Of a DNA stretch of 55,307 bases, positions 24,985 to 33,349 are shown piece after piece. This DNA is from an uncultured Oscillospiraceae bacterium. Lineage in GTDB: Bacteria > Bacillota > Clostridia > Oscillospirales > Oscillospiraceae. The number at the start of each line of letters is the position of its first letter. The first letter of the stretch is position 1. Made by a program: the position numbers and the translations under genes. The stretch spans positions 1 to 55,307 of the forward strand of contig CAKTNS010000013.1 in assembly GCA_934589225.1 (NCBI GenBank), read 5' to 3'. The notes under the pieces are model-generated. The model did no database searches. It worked only from the letters and a program-made list of their open reading frames with translations, and had not been told where the DNA came from.

Positions 24985-25018
24985 ACAACCGCCCCACAGT
25001 CCGGGGCAGCAAAAAGAG

Positions 25019-25056
25019 CAGCCGCCTGCATGGTTTCATGAAGGCGGCTGTTATTT
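25019..25056. terminator. Bidirectional terminator between GntR and ftcD-1
   Basis: CAGCCGCCT / AGGCGGCTG stem with a 14-nt loop, T-rich on the plus side (TTATTTTAG) and A-rich on the left (AAAAAGAG), so it can end both converging genes. Confidence 0.75.
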
Positions 25057-25952
25057 TAGAGCATATTGTCCAGTATCTGGTCCGGGCTCAAAGGGGACAG
25101 CTGCAAATAGTATTCCGCGCTGTCGATCAGGGCCTGGGCCGGGACGATGCCCACGATCTCGCTGCCCAGGACATTGATGCCGTAGCGCCGGGCCTCGATT
25201 TTGATCAGTTCAAAGACGGTGTACATGGAGCTTTTTGTATAGTCGGTCAGGTTCATGGTCACCTGGGCCAGGTTCTGCTCCTCCGAGGCGATGCCCATGG
25301 CCTTGACATAGCGCAGGCCGCCGGTCATGGACCGGACCCGCAGGGCGATTTTCTTCGCCAGCTCCACATTGGGGGTATCCAGGTCCACGTTGAAGCAAAT
25401 GAGCGGCATTCTGGCCCCGATGATGGAGGCCCCGGCGGTGGGATGGGGGTGGCAGGGGCCAAAATCCGGCTGCCACTGGGGGTCCCGCATTTTCTGCTCC
25501 AGCCCCTCAAACTGGCCCCGGCGCACGTCGGCAATGTCCACCCGGTAGGGGGCCGAGGCGGATTTTTCATAGAGGTAGCAGGGCAGGTCATATTTTTGGG
25601 CCGCCTCCCGGGCCACGTCTCTGGCCAGCAGATCCGCATCCTCAATGGTGCAGCCCCGGACGGGGATGAAGGGGATCACGTCCGCCGCCCCCACCCGGGG
25701 GTGGTGGCCCACATGGTCGGTCATGTCAATGAGGGCCACCGCCCGGCCGATGGCATCCACCATGGCCGCCTTCAATGGCTCCGGCTGCCCCACCACCGTG
25801 ACCACACAGCGGTTGAATTCCTGGTCCGTGGAATAATCCAGCAGCTTGACACCGGGGACCGCCCGAAAGGCGTCCACGATCTGCTCCAGCTTTTTGAGGT
25901 CACGCCCCTCACTGAAATTGGGAACCGATTGGATCAGCATATCCTGGAACAT
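25056..25952 (-). CDS. ftcD: Glutamate formimidoyltransferase, copy 1
   Basis: 298 residues from MFQDMLIQSVPNFSEGRDLK. Family hallmarks: SVPNFSEGRD, HVGHHPRVGAADVIPFIPV (with the catalytic His), GARMPLICFNVDLDTPN and the C-terminal GSEIVGIVPAQAL. It moves the formimino group from N-formiminoglutamate to tetrahydrofolate during histidine breakdown. Only the transferase domain is present. Divergent from the SARP regulator and sharing its promoter region. It is a clearly different paralogue of the copy at 30595. Confidence 0.92.
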   Translation of the reverse strand: MFQDMLIQSVPNFSEGRDLKKLEQIVDAFRAVPGVKLLDYSTDQEFNRCVVTVVGQPEPLKAAMVDAIGRAVALIDMTDHVGHHPRVGAADVIPFIPVRGCTIEDADLLARDVAREAAQKYDLPCYLYEKSASAPYRVDIADVRRGQFEGLEQKMRDPQWQPDFGPCHPHPTAGASIIGARMPLICFNVDLDTPNVELAKKIALRVRSMTGGLRYVKAMGIASEEQNLAQVTMNLTDYTKSSMYTVFELIKIEARRYGINVLGSEIVGIVPAQALIDSAEYYLQLSPLSPDQILDNML

Positions 25953-25983
25953 AGGGAGCCTCCTTATAAATATAGTAGTTCTT

Positions 25984-26047
25984 ATTATAGTACAATTTTG
26001 TTCCTTCCGCAAGAGCGGTTGCGGCGGGGAACAAGCTGTGGTATACT
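25984..26047. promoter_or_regulatory. Divergent promoter of ftcD-1 and the SARP regulator
   Basis: Minus: TTGCGG (26012-26007), 17 bp, TATAAT (25989-25984). Plus: TTGCGG (26019-26024), 17 bp, TATACT (26042-26047). The two -35 boxes are the arms of one palindrome (CCGCAA-GAGCGG-TTGCGG), 6 bp apart, so both promoters cannot be filled by polymerase at the same time without conflict. Confidence 0.65.
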
Positions 26048-26077
26048 TTTCTTAGAAAAATCAGGGGGGATGGTTTT

Positions 26078-29000
26078 ATGCTCACGATCCAAACTTTGGG
26101 TACGCCCCGGGTTTTGCTGGACGGCAAGCCCGTGGCGCTGCCCTTCAAGCGGGCGGAGGCCCTGCTGTATTATCTGGCGGTGGAGCGCAGCGCCACCCGT
26201 CAGGAGCTTATTGCTCTGCTGTGGGAAAGCGATGACGAGGCCAAGGGCCGAAAAAATCTCCGCCACGCCCTGTACACACTGAATAAAGAGCTGGGCGGGG
26301 AGGTGCTGCTCTCCCCCCAAAAGTCTGTGGTGGTCCTCAATACCCAGCGGGAGATCGACTGCGATTACGACCGGTTTGTGCGGGGGGAAGAGGAGGAGGC
26401 CTACCGCGGCAGCTTTCTGTCCGGCTTCGGGGTGAAAAACGCCTTCAGCCTGGACGAATGGATTCTGCGGACCCGGGAGAAGCTGCGCAATCTCCATTTG
26501 AGCCGGATGGAGCAGCGCGCCCGGGCTTTGCTTGCGGAGGGCGACCCGGAAGGGGCCTGCAACATCGGGGCAGAGTACTTAAATGAAGAGCCCTTTGACG
26601 AATCCATGGCGGTTTTTCTCATGGACTGCTACCAGGAGCGCCACCAATACACCCGGGCCTCCCAGGTCTACCAAGCGCTCAAAGAGCAGCTCTCCCGGGA
26701 GCTGGGGGTAGACCCCCTGGAAACCACCACCATCAAATATTATGAAATTCTGAACCAGTGGAACGATGCCGCCGGGCAGCCCGACGACTCCGGGGACCAC
26801 ATGGTGCCTGTGGGCCGGGAAAAAATCTACGATACCCTCCGGGCCGCCACCCTGGCCTTTGCGGAAACCGCCACCCGGCGCAGCTCCCAGCTGCTTCTGG
26901 GGGAGTCCGGCTCCGGAAAAAGCGAGGTCATCAATTTCTTCCTCCGGACCGGTGCCCTCCGGGAGCTGCTGATGATCCGGACGGAGTGCCTGCAATCCAA
27001 GCGGGAGACCCCCTTCGCCGTGTGGAAGGAGATCACTGGGCAGCTTCTGGAATTTGCCCGGCAGACAAAAATCGACATTCCCGAGGCCCTTCAGGAGGGC
27101 TTCCCGCCCTATGTAACGCCGGACCAGGCTCTGGAAGATGGCCTGGTGCTGCTTCTGTCCCGGGTGGGCCGGGAGAAAAAGATGTTACTGATCCTGGAAG
27201 ACCTGCAATCTGCCGACCAGTGGAGCGTGGAATTGCTGGGCAGCCTCCTGCGGCGGCTGGAGCGGGGCACCATGATGGCGATTTTGAGCATGACCTGGGG
27301 CTGCTCCCAGCAGACCATGGAGGTGCTGGAGCATCTGGAAGCAGACGAAATGCTCCACCGGCAGGTGCTGCTGCCCCTGTCCCGGCAGAATACGGATGCC
27401 ATTTTGCGGCGGGAGCTGGGGGACGAGATCGCGGACCGGCTGGGGGACTGGCTTTATCAGGAGTCCGGCGGCAATCTGCGGCTGCTGTCGGACCTGGTGC
27501 AGACCTATGAGCGGACGGGGGATGTACAGTCCGCCATGGAGAGCCTCAACGAATACCTTCTGAACCGGCTCCGGGGTCTGAGTCAGGATGCCCTGCAGGT
27601 CACCCACCTATTGTGCCTTTCCTCCGGCGGCGTATCGGTCCAGGCCCTTCAGGAGCTCATGGGCATGGATACCCGGCGGCTCAGCGAAATACTGCTGGTG
27701 CTGCGGCAGCGGGCCATTGCGGAGGAATTCTTCTCCGACAACGCCAACTGCTGCCGCTTCCTCCACCCCAAGCTCCGGGAGCTGGTCTATGGGCAGCTCA
27801 CCGCCTACCAGCGGCAGGAGCTCCACGGCCGCATGGCCGACGCCCTGTCCCACAGCACCCCCGACCCCTCGGACCTGCTGTGCTGGGAGATCTCCTGGCA
27901 CTATGAAAAGGTGGGGCAGCTGGAAAAATCCCTGGACTATGAGTTAATGGCTCTCGAAAAGGAAAGCCGCTGGCGCTGCACCGGCTTCGTGCCTTGGCCC
28001 CAGGGCCGGGAGATCCCGGTGGATGCCCTGGAAAAGGCGGTAAAAAGCGCCCAGGACCGGCTGGGTCTGCTGCAGCGGGCGGGAAAACGGCTCACCGCCT
28101 TCTCCGGCCGGCTGAATCTCATCCGGGGGCGCATCGCCCTGTTCCGGGGGGATCAGCCCCAGGCCGTGGCCCTGCTGGGGGACCTGACCGCCGCCGACAC
28201 CGGCCGGGACCGGCCGGAAATGGCCAAGGTCTGCGTGCTTCTGGCGGAAAATGCCTATGACCGGCAGACCGTGGACCTGGCCGAGCGCTATGTGACGGCG
28301 GGGCTGCGCTATGTTCAGGGGCAGAAGGAGGACCTGACCCTTGCCAGACTCTATCAGCTCCGGGGCAACTGCTTCGGCCTCCGGGGAGACTACGAACGGG
28401 CCCGGTACTATCTGCAAGAGGCCCTGGAGCTGCTGTCCAAAATGGACCAGACCGGCGAGGTCCTGTGCGTTCTGGCCTCGGCCTACGGGGATATGGGCCG
28501 GTTTTCCCTCTGCGGCAACGATTTTTCCAAGGCGGGCCCCTGGTACAGAAAGGCCCTGGCCCTTTTGCAGGATACCGACTGCGTGGGGCAGGTCTGGCTG
28601 CTGGTCCACTACGGCCGGACGGTTTTTGCCGTAGACGACCACCCCCGGGCCAAGAGCCTGTTCCAGGAGGCCTATGCCCTGGCGGAGAAAACCGGCGAGC
28701 ATCCGGGCCGGACTGCGGCGGGGGCCTACTGCGCCTACTTTGCCATGGCCGACGGCGACGAGGAAACCGCGGCCCGGCTGCTGCGGGAGGCCATGGAGGA
28801 AGAGCAGGTGCTCCATTCCCCCATGGAAGGGGCGATTTTGAACTTCATCTCCATGAAGATCCGCAGAAGGCTGGATTTGGACCAGCAGGACTCGGGGCTA
28901 ACTGTACTGCTGCCGGACCGGGCGGATGACTACGCCCGCCGGGGCGTGCGGCTGGGCAACAGCATTCCGGATGTCTTTGAGGTTCAGATCCTCACCAAGG

Positions 29001-29083
29001 AGTTGCGGGACGGAATTTCCTCCCAGCTGCGCTACCGCAGTTGGGAATTGTACAGTAAAAACAAGCGTTTCATGTCCGAGTAA
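26078..29083 (+). CDS. SARP/BTAD family activator with ATPase and TPR domains
   Basis: 1001 residues. An OmpR-type winged helix lies at about 1-90 (FKRAEALLYYLAVERSATRQ, NLRHALYTLNKELG). The BTAD helical domain follows (about 95-235, GEYL-type repeats ending ELGVDPLETTTIKYYE). A P-loop LLLGESGSGKSEVINFFLRT lies near 272-291, with LLILEDLQSADQWSVELLGS as Walker B. The C-terminal 400 residues are TPR-like. This is the AfsR/SARP layout. It sits between ftcD-1 and gltS, and paired heptamers precede gltS, so I infer it activates the glutamate/histidine operon. Confidence 0.88.
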   Translation: MLTIQTLGTPRVLLDGKPVALPFKRAEALLYYLAVERSATRQELIALLWESDDEAKGRKNLRHALYTLNKELGGEVLLSPQKSVVVLNTQREIDCDYDRFVRGEEEEAYRGSFLSGFGVKNAFSLDEWILRTREKLRNLHLSRMEQRARALLAEGDPEGACNIGAEYLNEEPFDESMAVFLMDCYQERHQYTRASQVYQALKEQLSRELGVDPLETTTIKYYEILNQWNDAAGQPDDSGDHMVPVGREKIYDTLRAATLAFAETATRRSSQLLLGESGSGKSEVINFFLRTGALRELLMIRTECLQSKRETPFAVWKEITGQLLEFARQTKIDIPEALQEGFPPYVTPDQALEDGLVLLLSRVGREKKMLLILEDLQSADQWSVELLGSLLRRLERGTMMAILSMTWGCSQQTMEVLEHLEADEMLHRQVLLPLSRQNTDAILRRELGDEIADRLGDWLYQESGGNLRLLSDLVQTYERTGDVQSAMESLNEYLLNRLRGLSQDALQVTHLLCLSSGGVSVQALQELMGMDTRRLSEILLVLRQRAIAEEFFSDNANCCRFLHPKLRELVYGQLTAYQRQELHGRMADALSHSTPDPSDLLCWEISWHYEKVGQLEKSLDYELMALEKESRWRCTGFVPWPQGREIPVDALEKAVKSAQDRLGLLQRAGKRLTAFSGRLNLIRGRIALFRGDQPQAVALLGDLTAADTGRDRPEMAKVCVLLAENAYDRQTVDLAERYVTAGLRYVQGQKEDLTLARLYQLRGNCFGLRGDYERARYYLQEALELLSKMDQTGEVLCVLASAYGDMGRFSLCGNDFSKAGPWYRKALALLQDTDCVGQVWLLVHYGRTVFAVDDHPRAKSLFQEAYALAEKTGEHPGRTAAGAYCAYFAMADGDEETAARLLREAMEEEQVLHSPMEGAILNFISMKIRRRLDLDQQDSGLTVLLPDRADDYARRGVRLGNSIPDVFEVQILTKELRDGISSQLRYRSWELYSKNKRFMSE

Positions 29084-29108
29084 GACCATTTTTACAAGCT
29101 TGTCAAAA

Positions 29109-29141
29109 TTAGACGCTTTTTAGACGGTCCTCTGTTATACT
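29109..29141 (+). promoter_or_regulatory. SARP-type direct repeats and -10 of the gltS promoter
   Basis: TTAGACG at 29109-29115 and again at 29120-29126, exactly 11 bp apart, then 9 bp, then TATACT (29136-29141). No -35 hexamer is present. Two heptamers one helical turn apart, 8-9 bp ahead of the -10, is the known geometry of SARP binding sites. Confidence 0.65.
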
Positions 29142-29252
29142 CATACTCGAAAAAGGCAGTACCCCAAGGCATCGTCGGGAGAAGGCGCCGAAGGGCTGCT
29201 GTACGCGGTTTCACCGTAAAGAGAAAGACAAGATAACAAGGAGGATTCGTTC
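29142..29252 (+). other. About 110-nt untranslated leader of gltS
   Basis: No reading frame of note. It contains a GGCGCC palindrome, the string GCGCCGAAGG and a small hairpin CGGT-TTC-ACCG, then AAGGAGG ahead of gltS. GCGCCGAAGG occurs in glycine and lysine riboswitch cores, but the other core elements of those aptamers are missing, so I do not call a riboswitch. Confidence 0.4.
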
Positions 29253-30494
29253 ATGTCCATCGAGATGCTCGAGGGCGTCCTGACCTTCAAGGCTGACGCC
29301 ATCATGACCACTGCCATGGCAGCGGTTCTGCTCCTGATCGGTTTCTGGATCAAGGGCAAAGTGAAAGTTTTGAACAAGTACTGCATTCCCGCACCCGTAG
29401 TCGGCGGCTTCCTGTTCATGTTCATCACCTTCATCGGTCACACCACCAACACCTTCGCATTCAACTTTGACACCTACTTCCAGAACCCCTTCATGCTGGC
29501 GTTCTTCACCACCGTGGGTCTGGGTGCCAGCTTCCAGCTGCTGAAAAAGGGCGGCATGATGCTGATCATCTACTGGCTGGTCGCCGGTGCCATCTCCGTG
29601 TGCCAGAACTTCATCGGCATCGGTGTCGGCAAGCTCATCGGCCTGGAAGCCCCCTACGCGCTGCTGGCTTCCGCCATTTCCATGATCGGCGGCCACGGCG
29701 CTGCCGGTTCCTACGGCTCCACCTTCGTGGACATGGGCTACCCCGCCGCTATGGAAGTCGGCGCTGCCGCCGCCACCTTTGGCCTCATCAGTGCCGTTCT
29801 GCTGGGCGGACCTCTGGCCCGTACCCTGATCGTCAAGAACAACCTGAAGCCCAACGAGGATGACGAATTCGCCGTTGACGTTTCCGACATCAACGCCTCC
29901 ACCGGCGAAAAGCTCTCCAGCCTGGACATCATCAAGAACATCACCGTGATCCTGGTCTGCATGGCCATCGGCACCATTGTTTCCGGCTGGATCGGCAAGG
30001 CCATCGGCATGTCCTTCCCCACCTACGTGGGCGCCATGTTCATCGCCGTGATCGTGCGGAACCTGAACGAAAAGTTCCATTGGTACAACTTCAGCTTCGG
30101 CCTGGTTGACGGCATCGGTGACGCCATGCTGAACCTGTACCTGGGCATTGCCCTGATGTCCCTGAAGCTGTGGGAGCTGGCCGGCCTCATTGGCGGCGTT
30201 CTGGTAGTCGTTCTGTGCCAGGTGGTCTTCATGGCTCTGATTGCTTACTTCGTGGTCTTCCGCATCCTGGGCAAGGATTATGACGCGGCCGTTATGTGCG
30301 CCGGTCTGTGCGGCCACGGCCTGGGCGCAACTCCCTCCGCCATCGTCAACATGACCTCCGTGAAGGACCAGTACGGCATGTCCCGGAAGGCCTTCATGAT
30401 CGTGCCCATCGTCGGCGCGTTCCTCGTGGACATCATCTATCAGCCCCAGACCATCGCTTTCATCAAGTTCTTTGTGGCCGGCTTCACCGGTTAA
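29253..30494 (+). CDS. gltS: Sodium/glutamate symporter
   Basis: 413 residues with about ten to twelve membrane spans. Recognisable GltS stretches are YCIPAPVVGGFLFMFITF (about 45-62), ISMIGGHGAAGSYGSTFVDM (the first GGHG loop) and CAGLCGHGLGATPSAIVNM (the second, inverted loop). It imports glutamate with sodium. As first gene of the operon it supplies substrate to glutamate mutase; FtcD makes more glutamate from histidine. Confidence 0.93.
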   Translation: MSIEMLEGVLTFKADAIMTTAMAAVLLLIGFWIKGKVKVLNKYCIPAPVVGGFLFMFITFIGHTTNTFAFNFDTYFQNPFMLAFFTTVGLGASFQLLKKGGMMLIIYWLVAGAISVCQNFIGIGVGKLIGLEAPYALLASAISMIGGHGAAGSYGSTFVDMGYPAAMEVGAAAATFGLISAVLLGGPLARTLIVKNNLKPNEDDEFAVDVSDINASTGEKLSSLDIIKNITVILVCMAIGTIVSGWIGKAIGMSFPTYVGAMFIAVIVRNLNEKFHWYNFSFGLVDGIGDAMLNLYLGIALMSLKLWELAGLIGGVLVVVLCQVVFMALIAYFVVFRILGKDYDAAVMCAGLCGHGLGATPSAIVNMTSVKDQYGMSRKAFMIVPIVGAFLVDIIYQPQTIAFIKFFVAGFTG

Positions 30495-30594
30495 TAGAAA
30501 TCTCTCGATCCCCCGGTCCGATTCTCCCTAGGCCGCAGCAAATCAAAAGCAGTTTTACAGACATCCATTATTATTTTGAGGAGGATATTCAACA

Positions 30595-31500
30595 ATGGCG
30601 AAACTTATCGAATGTGTACCTAATTTCTCCGTCTCCAAGGAAAAGGACGAGGCCGTATTCCAGGCGCTGGTGGACACCGCCAACTCCGTAGCAGGCTGCA
30701 CCACCATCGACGTGCAGACCGACGGCAACCACAACCGCTGCGTCTTCACCATCGTCGGCAGCCCCGAGGGCATTCAGGAGGTCGCGTTCCAGCTGACCAA
30801 GAAGGCCACGGAGCTCATCGACATGAACAAGCACGTTGGCCAGCACCCCCGTTTCGGCGCTACCGACGTGATCCCCTTCATCCCCACCATGGACGTGACC
30901 ATCGAAGAGTGCGTGGAGATCTCCAAGAAGGTGGCCGAGCGGATCTGGAAGGAACTGGGCGTTCCCAGCTACCTGTACGAAGAGTCCGCTTCCCGTCCCG
31001 AGCGCAAGAACCTGGCCGCCTGCCGGAAGGGCCAGTTCGAAGGCGCTGCCGCCCACGTGCTGGAGCCTGACTGGGCCCCCGACTACGGCGAGCGGAAGAT
31101 CCACCCCACTGCCGGTATGATCGCCATCGGCGCCCGTATCCCCCTGATCGCCTACAACATCAACCTGGACACTTCTGACGTGGAAATCGCCAAGAAGATC
31201 GCCAACTCCATCCGTGCGGCCAAGGGCGGCTTCGCTGCCTGCAAGGCCATCGGCATCATGCTGGAGGAGCGGAACATCGCCCAGGTTTCCATGAACCTGG
31301 TCAACACCGACGTGACCCCCATCTACTATGTCTTCGAGATGGTCCGTGCCCTGGCTGACCGCTACGGCGCCCGCATCATCGGCACCGAGCTGGTTGGTCT
31401 GACCCCCGGTAAGGCCCTGCTGGACTGCGCCGAGTTCTACCTGAAGCTGGAGAACTTCAACTACCGCACCCAGGTCATGGAATACAACCTCATCAAGTAA
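30595..31500 (+). CDS. ftcD: Glutamate formimidoyltransferase, copy 2
   Basis: 301 residues: IECVPNFSVSKEKDEAVFQA, HVGQHPRFGATDVIPFIPT with the catalytic His, GARIPLIAYNINLDTSD and GTELVGLTPGKALLDCAEFY. It converts N-formiminoglutamate plus tetrahydrofolate to glutamate plus 5-formimino-tetrahydrofolate. It is followed 12 bp later by the cyclodeaminase gene, the partner that in mammals is fused to it. Codon choice is strongly biased toward C/G endings, as for a highly expressed gene. Confidence 0.95.
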   Translation: MAKLIECVPNFSVSKEKDEAVFQALVDTANSVAGCTTIDVQTDGNHNRCVFTIVGSPEGIQEVAFQLTKKATELIDMNKHVGQHPRFGATDVIPFIPTMDVTIEECVEISKKVAERIWKELGVPSYLYEESASRPERKNLAACRKGQFEGAAAHVLEPDWAPDYGERKIHPTAGMIAIGARIPLIAYNINLDTSDVEIAKKIANSIRAAKGGFAACKAIGIMLEERNIAQVSMNLVNTDVTPIYYVFEMVRALADRYGARIIGTELVGLTPGKALLDCAEFYLKLENFNYRTQVMEYNLIK

Positions 31501-31512
31501 GAGGAGAAGTTC

Positions 31513-32145
31513 ATGAAGCTTACCGAACTGACCGTCAAGGAATTTGCGGACGTCATGGGCTCTGATGCCCCCGCCCCCGGCGGCGGATCTGCCTCCGCCC
31601 TCAACGGTGCCATTGGCGCGGGTCTGGCTGCCATGGTCTGCGGGCTCACCGTGGGCAAGAAGAAGTACGCCGAGTACGCCGACCACGCCCGGGAGGTAGA
31701 AGCCGCAGCCCTGGCCCTGAAGGACAAGCTGGTCCATATCATCGATACGGACACCGATGCCTTCAACGCCGTTTCCGACGTCTTCGCCATGCCCAAGGAC
31801 ACCGACGAAGAGAAGGCCGCCCGGAAGGCCGCCATGCTGAACGCCCTGAAGGGCTGCACCGTCAGCCCCTATGAAATGATGGAGCTGGGTCTGCAGGGCC
31901 TGGAGCTGGTAACGGCCCTCATCGGCAAGTCCAACGCCACTGCCGCCAGTGACTTAGGCTGCGCCGCGCTGAATCTGAAGTCCGGCATTCAGGGCGCATG
32001 GCTCAATGTATGTATCAATATCAACGGAATGTCTGATCAAGCTTTTGCGGACGAGTATCGTGCCAAGGGCCAAGCGATCCTGGACAAGGCTCTGCCCATG
32101 GCTGATGCCGCTTACGCTGCCATTCTGGAGCAGTGTAATTCCTGA
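31513..32145 (+). CDS. fchA: Formimidoyltetrahydrofolate cyclodeaminase
   Basis: 210 residues of the FTCD_C family: a helical protein with the signature SDAPAPGGGSASALNGAIGA (about residues 17-36) and LVTALIGKSNATAASDLGCA (about 137-156). It closes 5-formimino-tetrahydrofolate to 5,10-methenyl-tetrahydrofolate and releases ammonia. It directly follows ftcD and is ended by a strong hairpin. Confidence 0.95.
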   Translation: MKLTELTVKEFADVMGSDAPAPGGGSASALNGAIGAGLAAMVCGLTVGKKKYAEYADHAREVEAAALALKDKLVHIIDTDTDAFNAVSDVFAMPKDTDEEKAARKAAMLNALKGCTVSPYEMMELGLQGLELVTALIGKSNATAASDLGCAALNLKSGIQGAWLNVCININGMSDQAFADEYRAKGQAILDKALPMADAAYAAILEQCNS

Positions 32146-32154
32146 TCTTTCAGC

Positions 32155-32186
32155 AAAAACAGCCAGGAGCGATCCTGGCTGTTTTT
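32155..32186 (+). terminator. Strong terminator between fchA and hutD
   Basis: Perfect 14-bp stem AAAAACAGCCAGGA / TCCTGGCTGTTTTT with a GCGA tetraloop. The hutD ribosome binding site begins only a few bases after it, so hutD is expressed by read-through or at low level. Confidence 0.85.
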
Positions 32187-32202
32187 ATTAAGGAGCATGC
32201 TT

Positions 32203-32775
32203 ATGAAAATCACCCATTTGAAACCGGAAGACTATGTGGTCAGCACCTGGTCCGGCGGCACCACCACCCAGCTCGGCATTGCCCCCCAGGGGGCGGTTTA
32301 CGCCCACCGGGACTTTCTGTGGCGGGTCAGCTCCGCCACGGTGGACCTGGATGTTTCCGACTTTACCGCCCTGCCGGACTACGACCGGCTGATCTCCACC
32401 CTGGAAGGGGAAATCGACCTGACCCACAACGGCGGCAAGGCCCTTCATCTGGCCCCCTACGGCATCCACCGCTTTGACGGCGGCTGGCAGACCCGGTCCG
32501 TGGGCCGGTGCCGGGACTTTAACCTGATGATGCGCAAGGGTGCCTGTGACGGCCGCATGGAGGCCGTTCCGGTGCCGGGGCAGCTTCCTGTGGGCGGCAA
32601 ACCCAACGACACGGCCATCCTCTACTGCGGCCAGGGACAGGTCACGGTGTGTGCAGGGGCCGACACCGTCACGCTGTCCCAGGGCCAGTCCCTGAAGGTC
32701 GAGAGCGCCGAGGCCGTGGCCCTCTCCCTGTCCGGCTGTGGCCGCATCCTTTTGGCAGAGGCCTGGTACGACTGA
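32203..32775 (+). CDS. hutD: HutD family protein
   Basis: 190 residues from MKITHLKPEDYVVSTWSGGT. HutD hallmarks: STWSGGTTTQLGIAP, DFLWRVSSATVDLD, FTALPDYDRLISTLEGEI and the R-D-FNLM stretch (GRCRDFNLMMRKG). It is a bicupin of uncertain role in histidine utilisation, thought to bind formylglutamate or a related effector. ATG 32203 has AAGGAG eight bases upstream; ATG 32197 is in frame. hutH, hutU and hutI are not in the window. Confidence 0.9.
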   Translation: MKITHLKPEDYVVSTWSGGTTTQLGIAPQGAVYAHRDFLWRVSSATVDLDVSDFTALPDYDRLISTLEGEIDLTHNGGKALHLAPYGIHRFDGGWQTRSVGRCRDFNLMMRKGACDGRMEAVPVPGQLPVGGKPNDTAILYCGQGQVTVCAGADTVTLSQGQSLKVESAEAVALSLSGCGRILLAEAWYD

Positions 32776-32812
32776 TCCATTCACAAAAAATACAAATTTT
32801 TTATTTTCCCTC

Positions 32813-32870
32813 TTGACAAAACAGCTATAACATTATAGCATATTGGTATAGCACATTGTCAGACGACAAT
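32813..32870 (+). promoter_or_regulatory. Promoter region of the glutamate mutase operon
   Basis: TTGACA at 32813-32818, with TATAGC/TAGCAT about 15-17 bp later, then a dyad ATTGTC-AGAC-GACAAT (32855-32870) near the expected start of transcription. The dyad may be an operator or a small RNA hairpin. No cobalamin riboswitch is visible. Confidence 0.5.
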
Positions 32871-32914
32871 ACAAAAACGAAAACCTGATTCAATACATAT
32901 TTAGAGGTGCGAAC

Positions 32915-33349
32915 ATGGCAAATCATGAGAAGAAAGTACTGGTCATCGGCGTGATCGGCGCGGATGTCCACGCTGTTGGCAACAAGATCCTGTATCACGC
33001 GTTTACGGAGGCCGGTTTTGAAGTGGTCAACCTGGGCGTAATGGTCTCCCAGGAAGAGTACATCGCCGCCGCCATCGAGTCTGACGCGGACGCGATCGTG
33101 ATCTCCTCCCTGTACGGCCAGGGCGAGCTGGACTGCCGGGGCATGCGTGAAAAGTGCGACGAGGCAGGCCTCACAGGCATTCCCCTGCTGGTTGGCGGCA
33201 ACATCGTCATCGGCAAGCAGAAGTTTGAGGACGTAGAGGTCCGCTTCAAGGAAATGGGCTTCGACCGTGCCTTCGGCCCCGGTACTCCTCCGGAGACCAC
33301 CATTGCGGCCCTGCGGGAGCTTTTGCACATGGACGGTGAGAACGCATGA
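32915..33349 (+). CDS. glmS: Glutamate mutase sigma (B12-binding) subunit
   Basis: 144 residues. VLVIGVIGADVHAVGNKILY (about 9-28) contains DxHxxG, whose His becomes the lower cobalt ligand of adenosylcobalamin. SSLYGQGELDC and VGGNIVIGKQ complete the B12 fold. With GlmE it isomerises L-glutamate to (2S,3S)-3-methylaspartate. Overlaps glmL by four bases. Confidence 0.95.
   Translation: MANHEKKVLVIGVIGADVHAVGNKILYHAFTEAGFEVVNLGVMVSQEEYIAAAIESDADAIVISSLYGQGELDCRGMREKCDEAGLTGIPLLVGGNIVIGKQKFEDVEVRFKEMGFDRAFGPGTPPETTIAALRELLHMDGENA

Noticed and set aside
29142..29252. Glycine or lysine riboswitch upstream of gltS
   Set aside because: Only GCGCCGAAGG matches; the rest of the glycine or lysine core, such as CTCTCAGG, is missing and the spacing is wrong.
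29211..30317. 368-residue minus-strand frame opposite gltS
   Set aside because: Shadow of the highly biased gltS coding; His/Gln/Gly-rich composition and no family likeness. The same holds for other long antisense frames at 21842, 27944, 34718 and 36224.
32776..32914. Cobalamin riboswitch before glmS
   Set aside because: The gap is AT-rich and too short, with no B12-box-like sequence.
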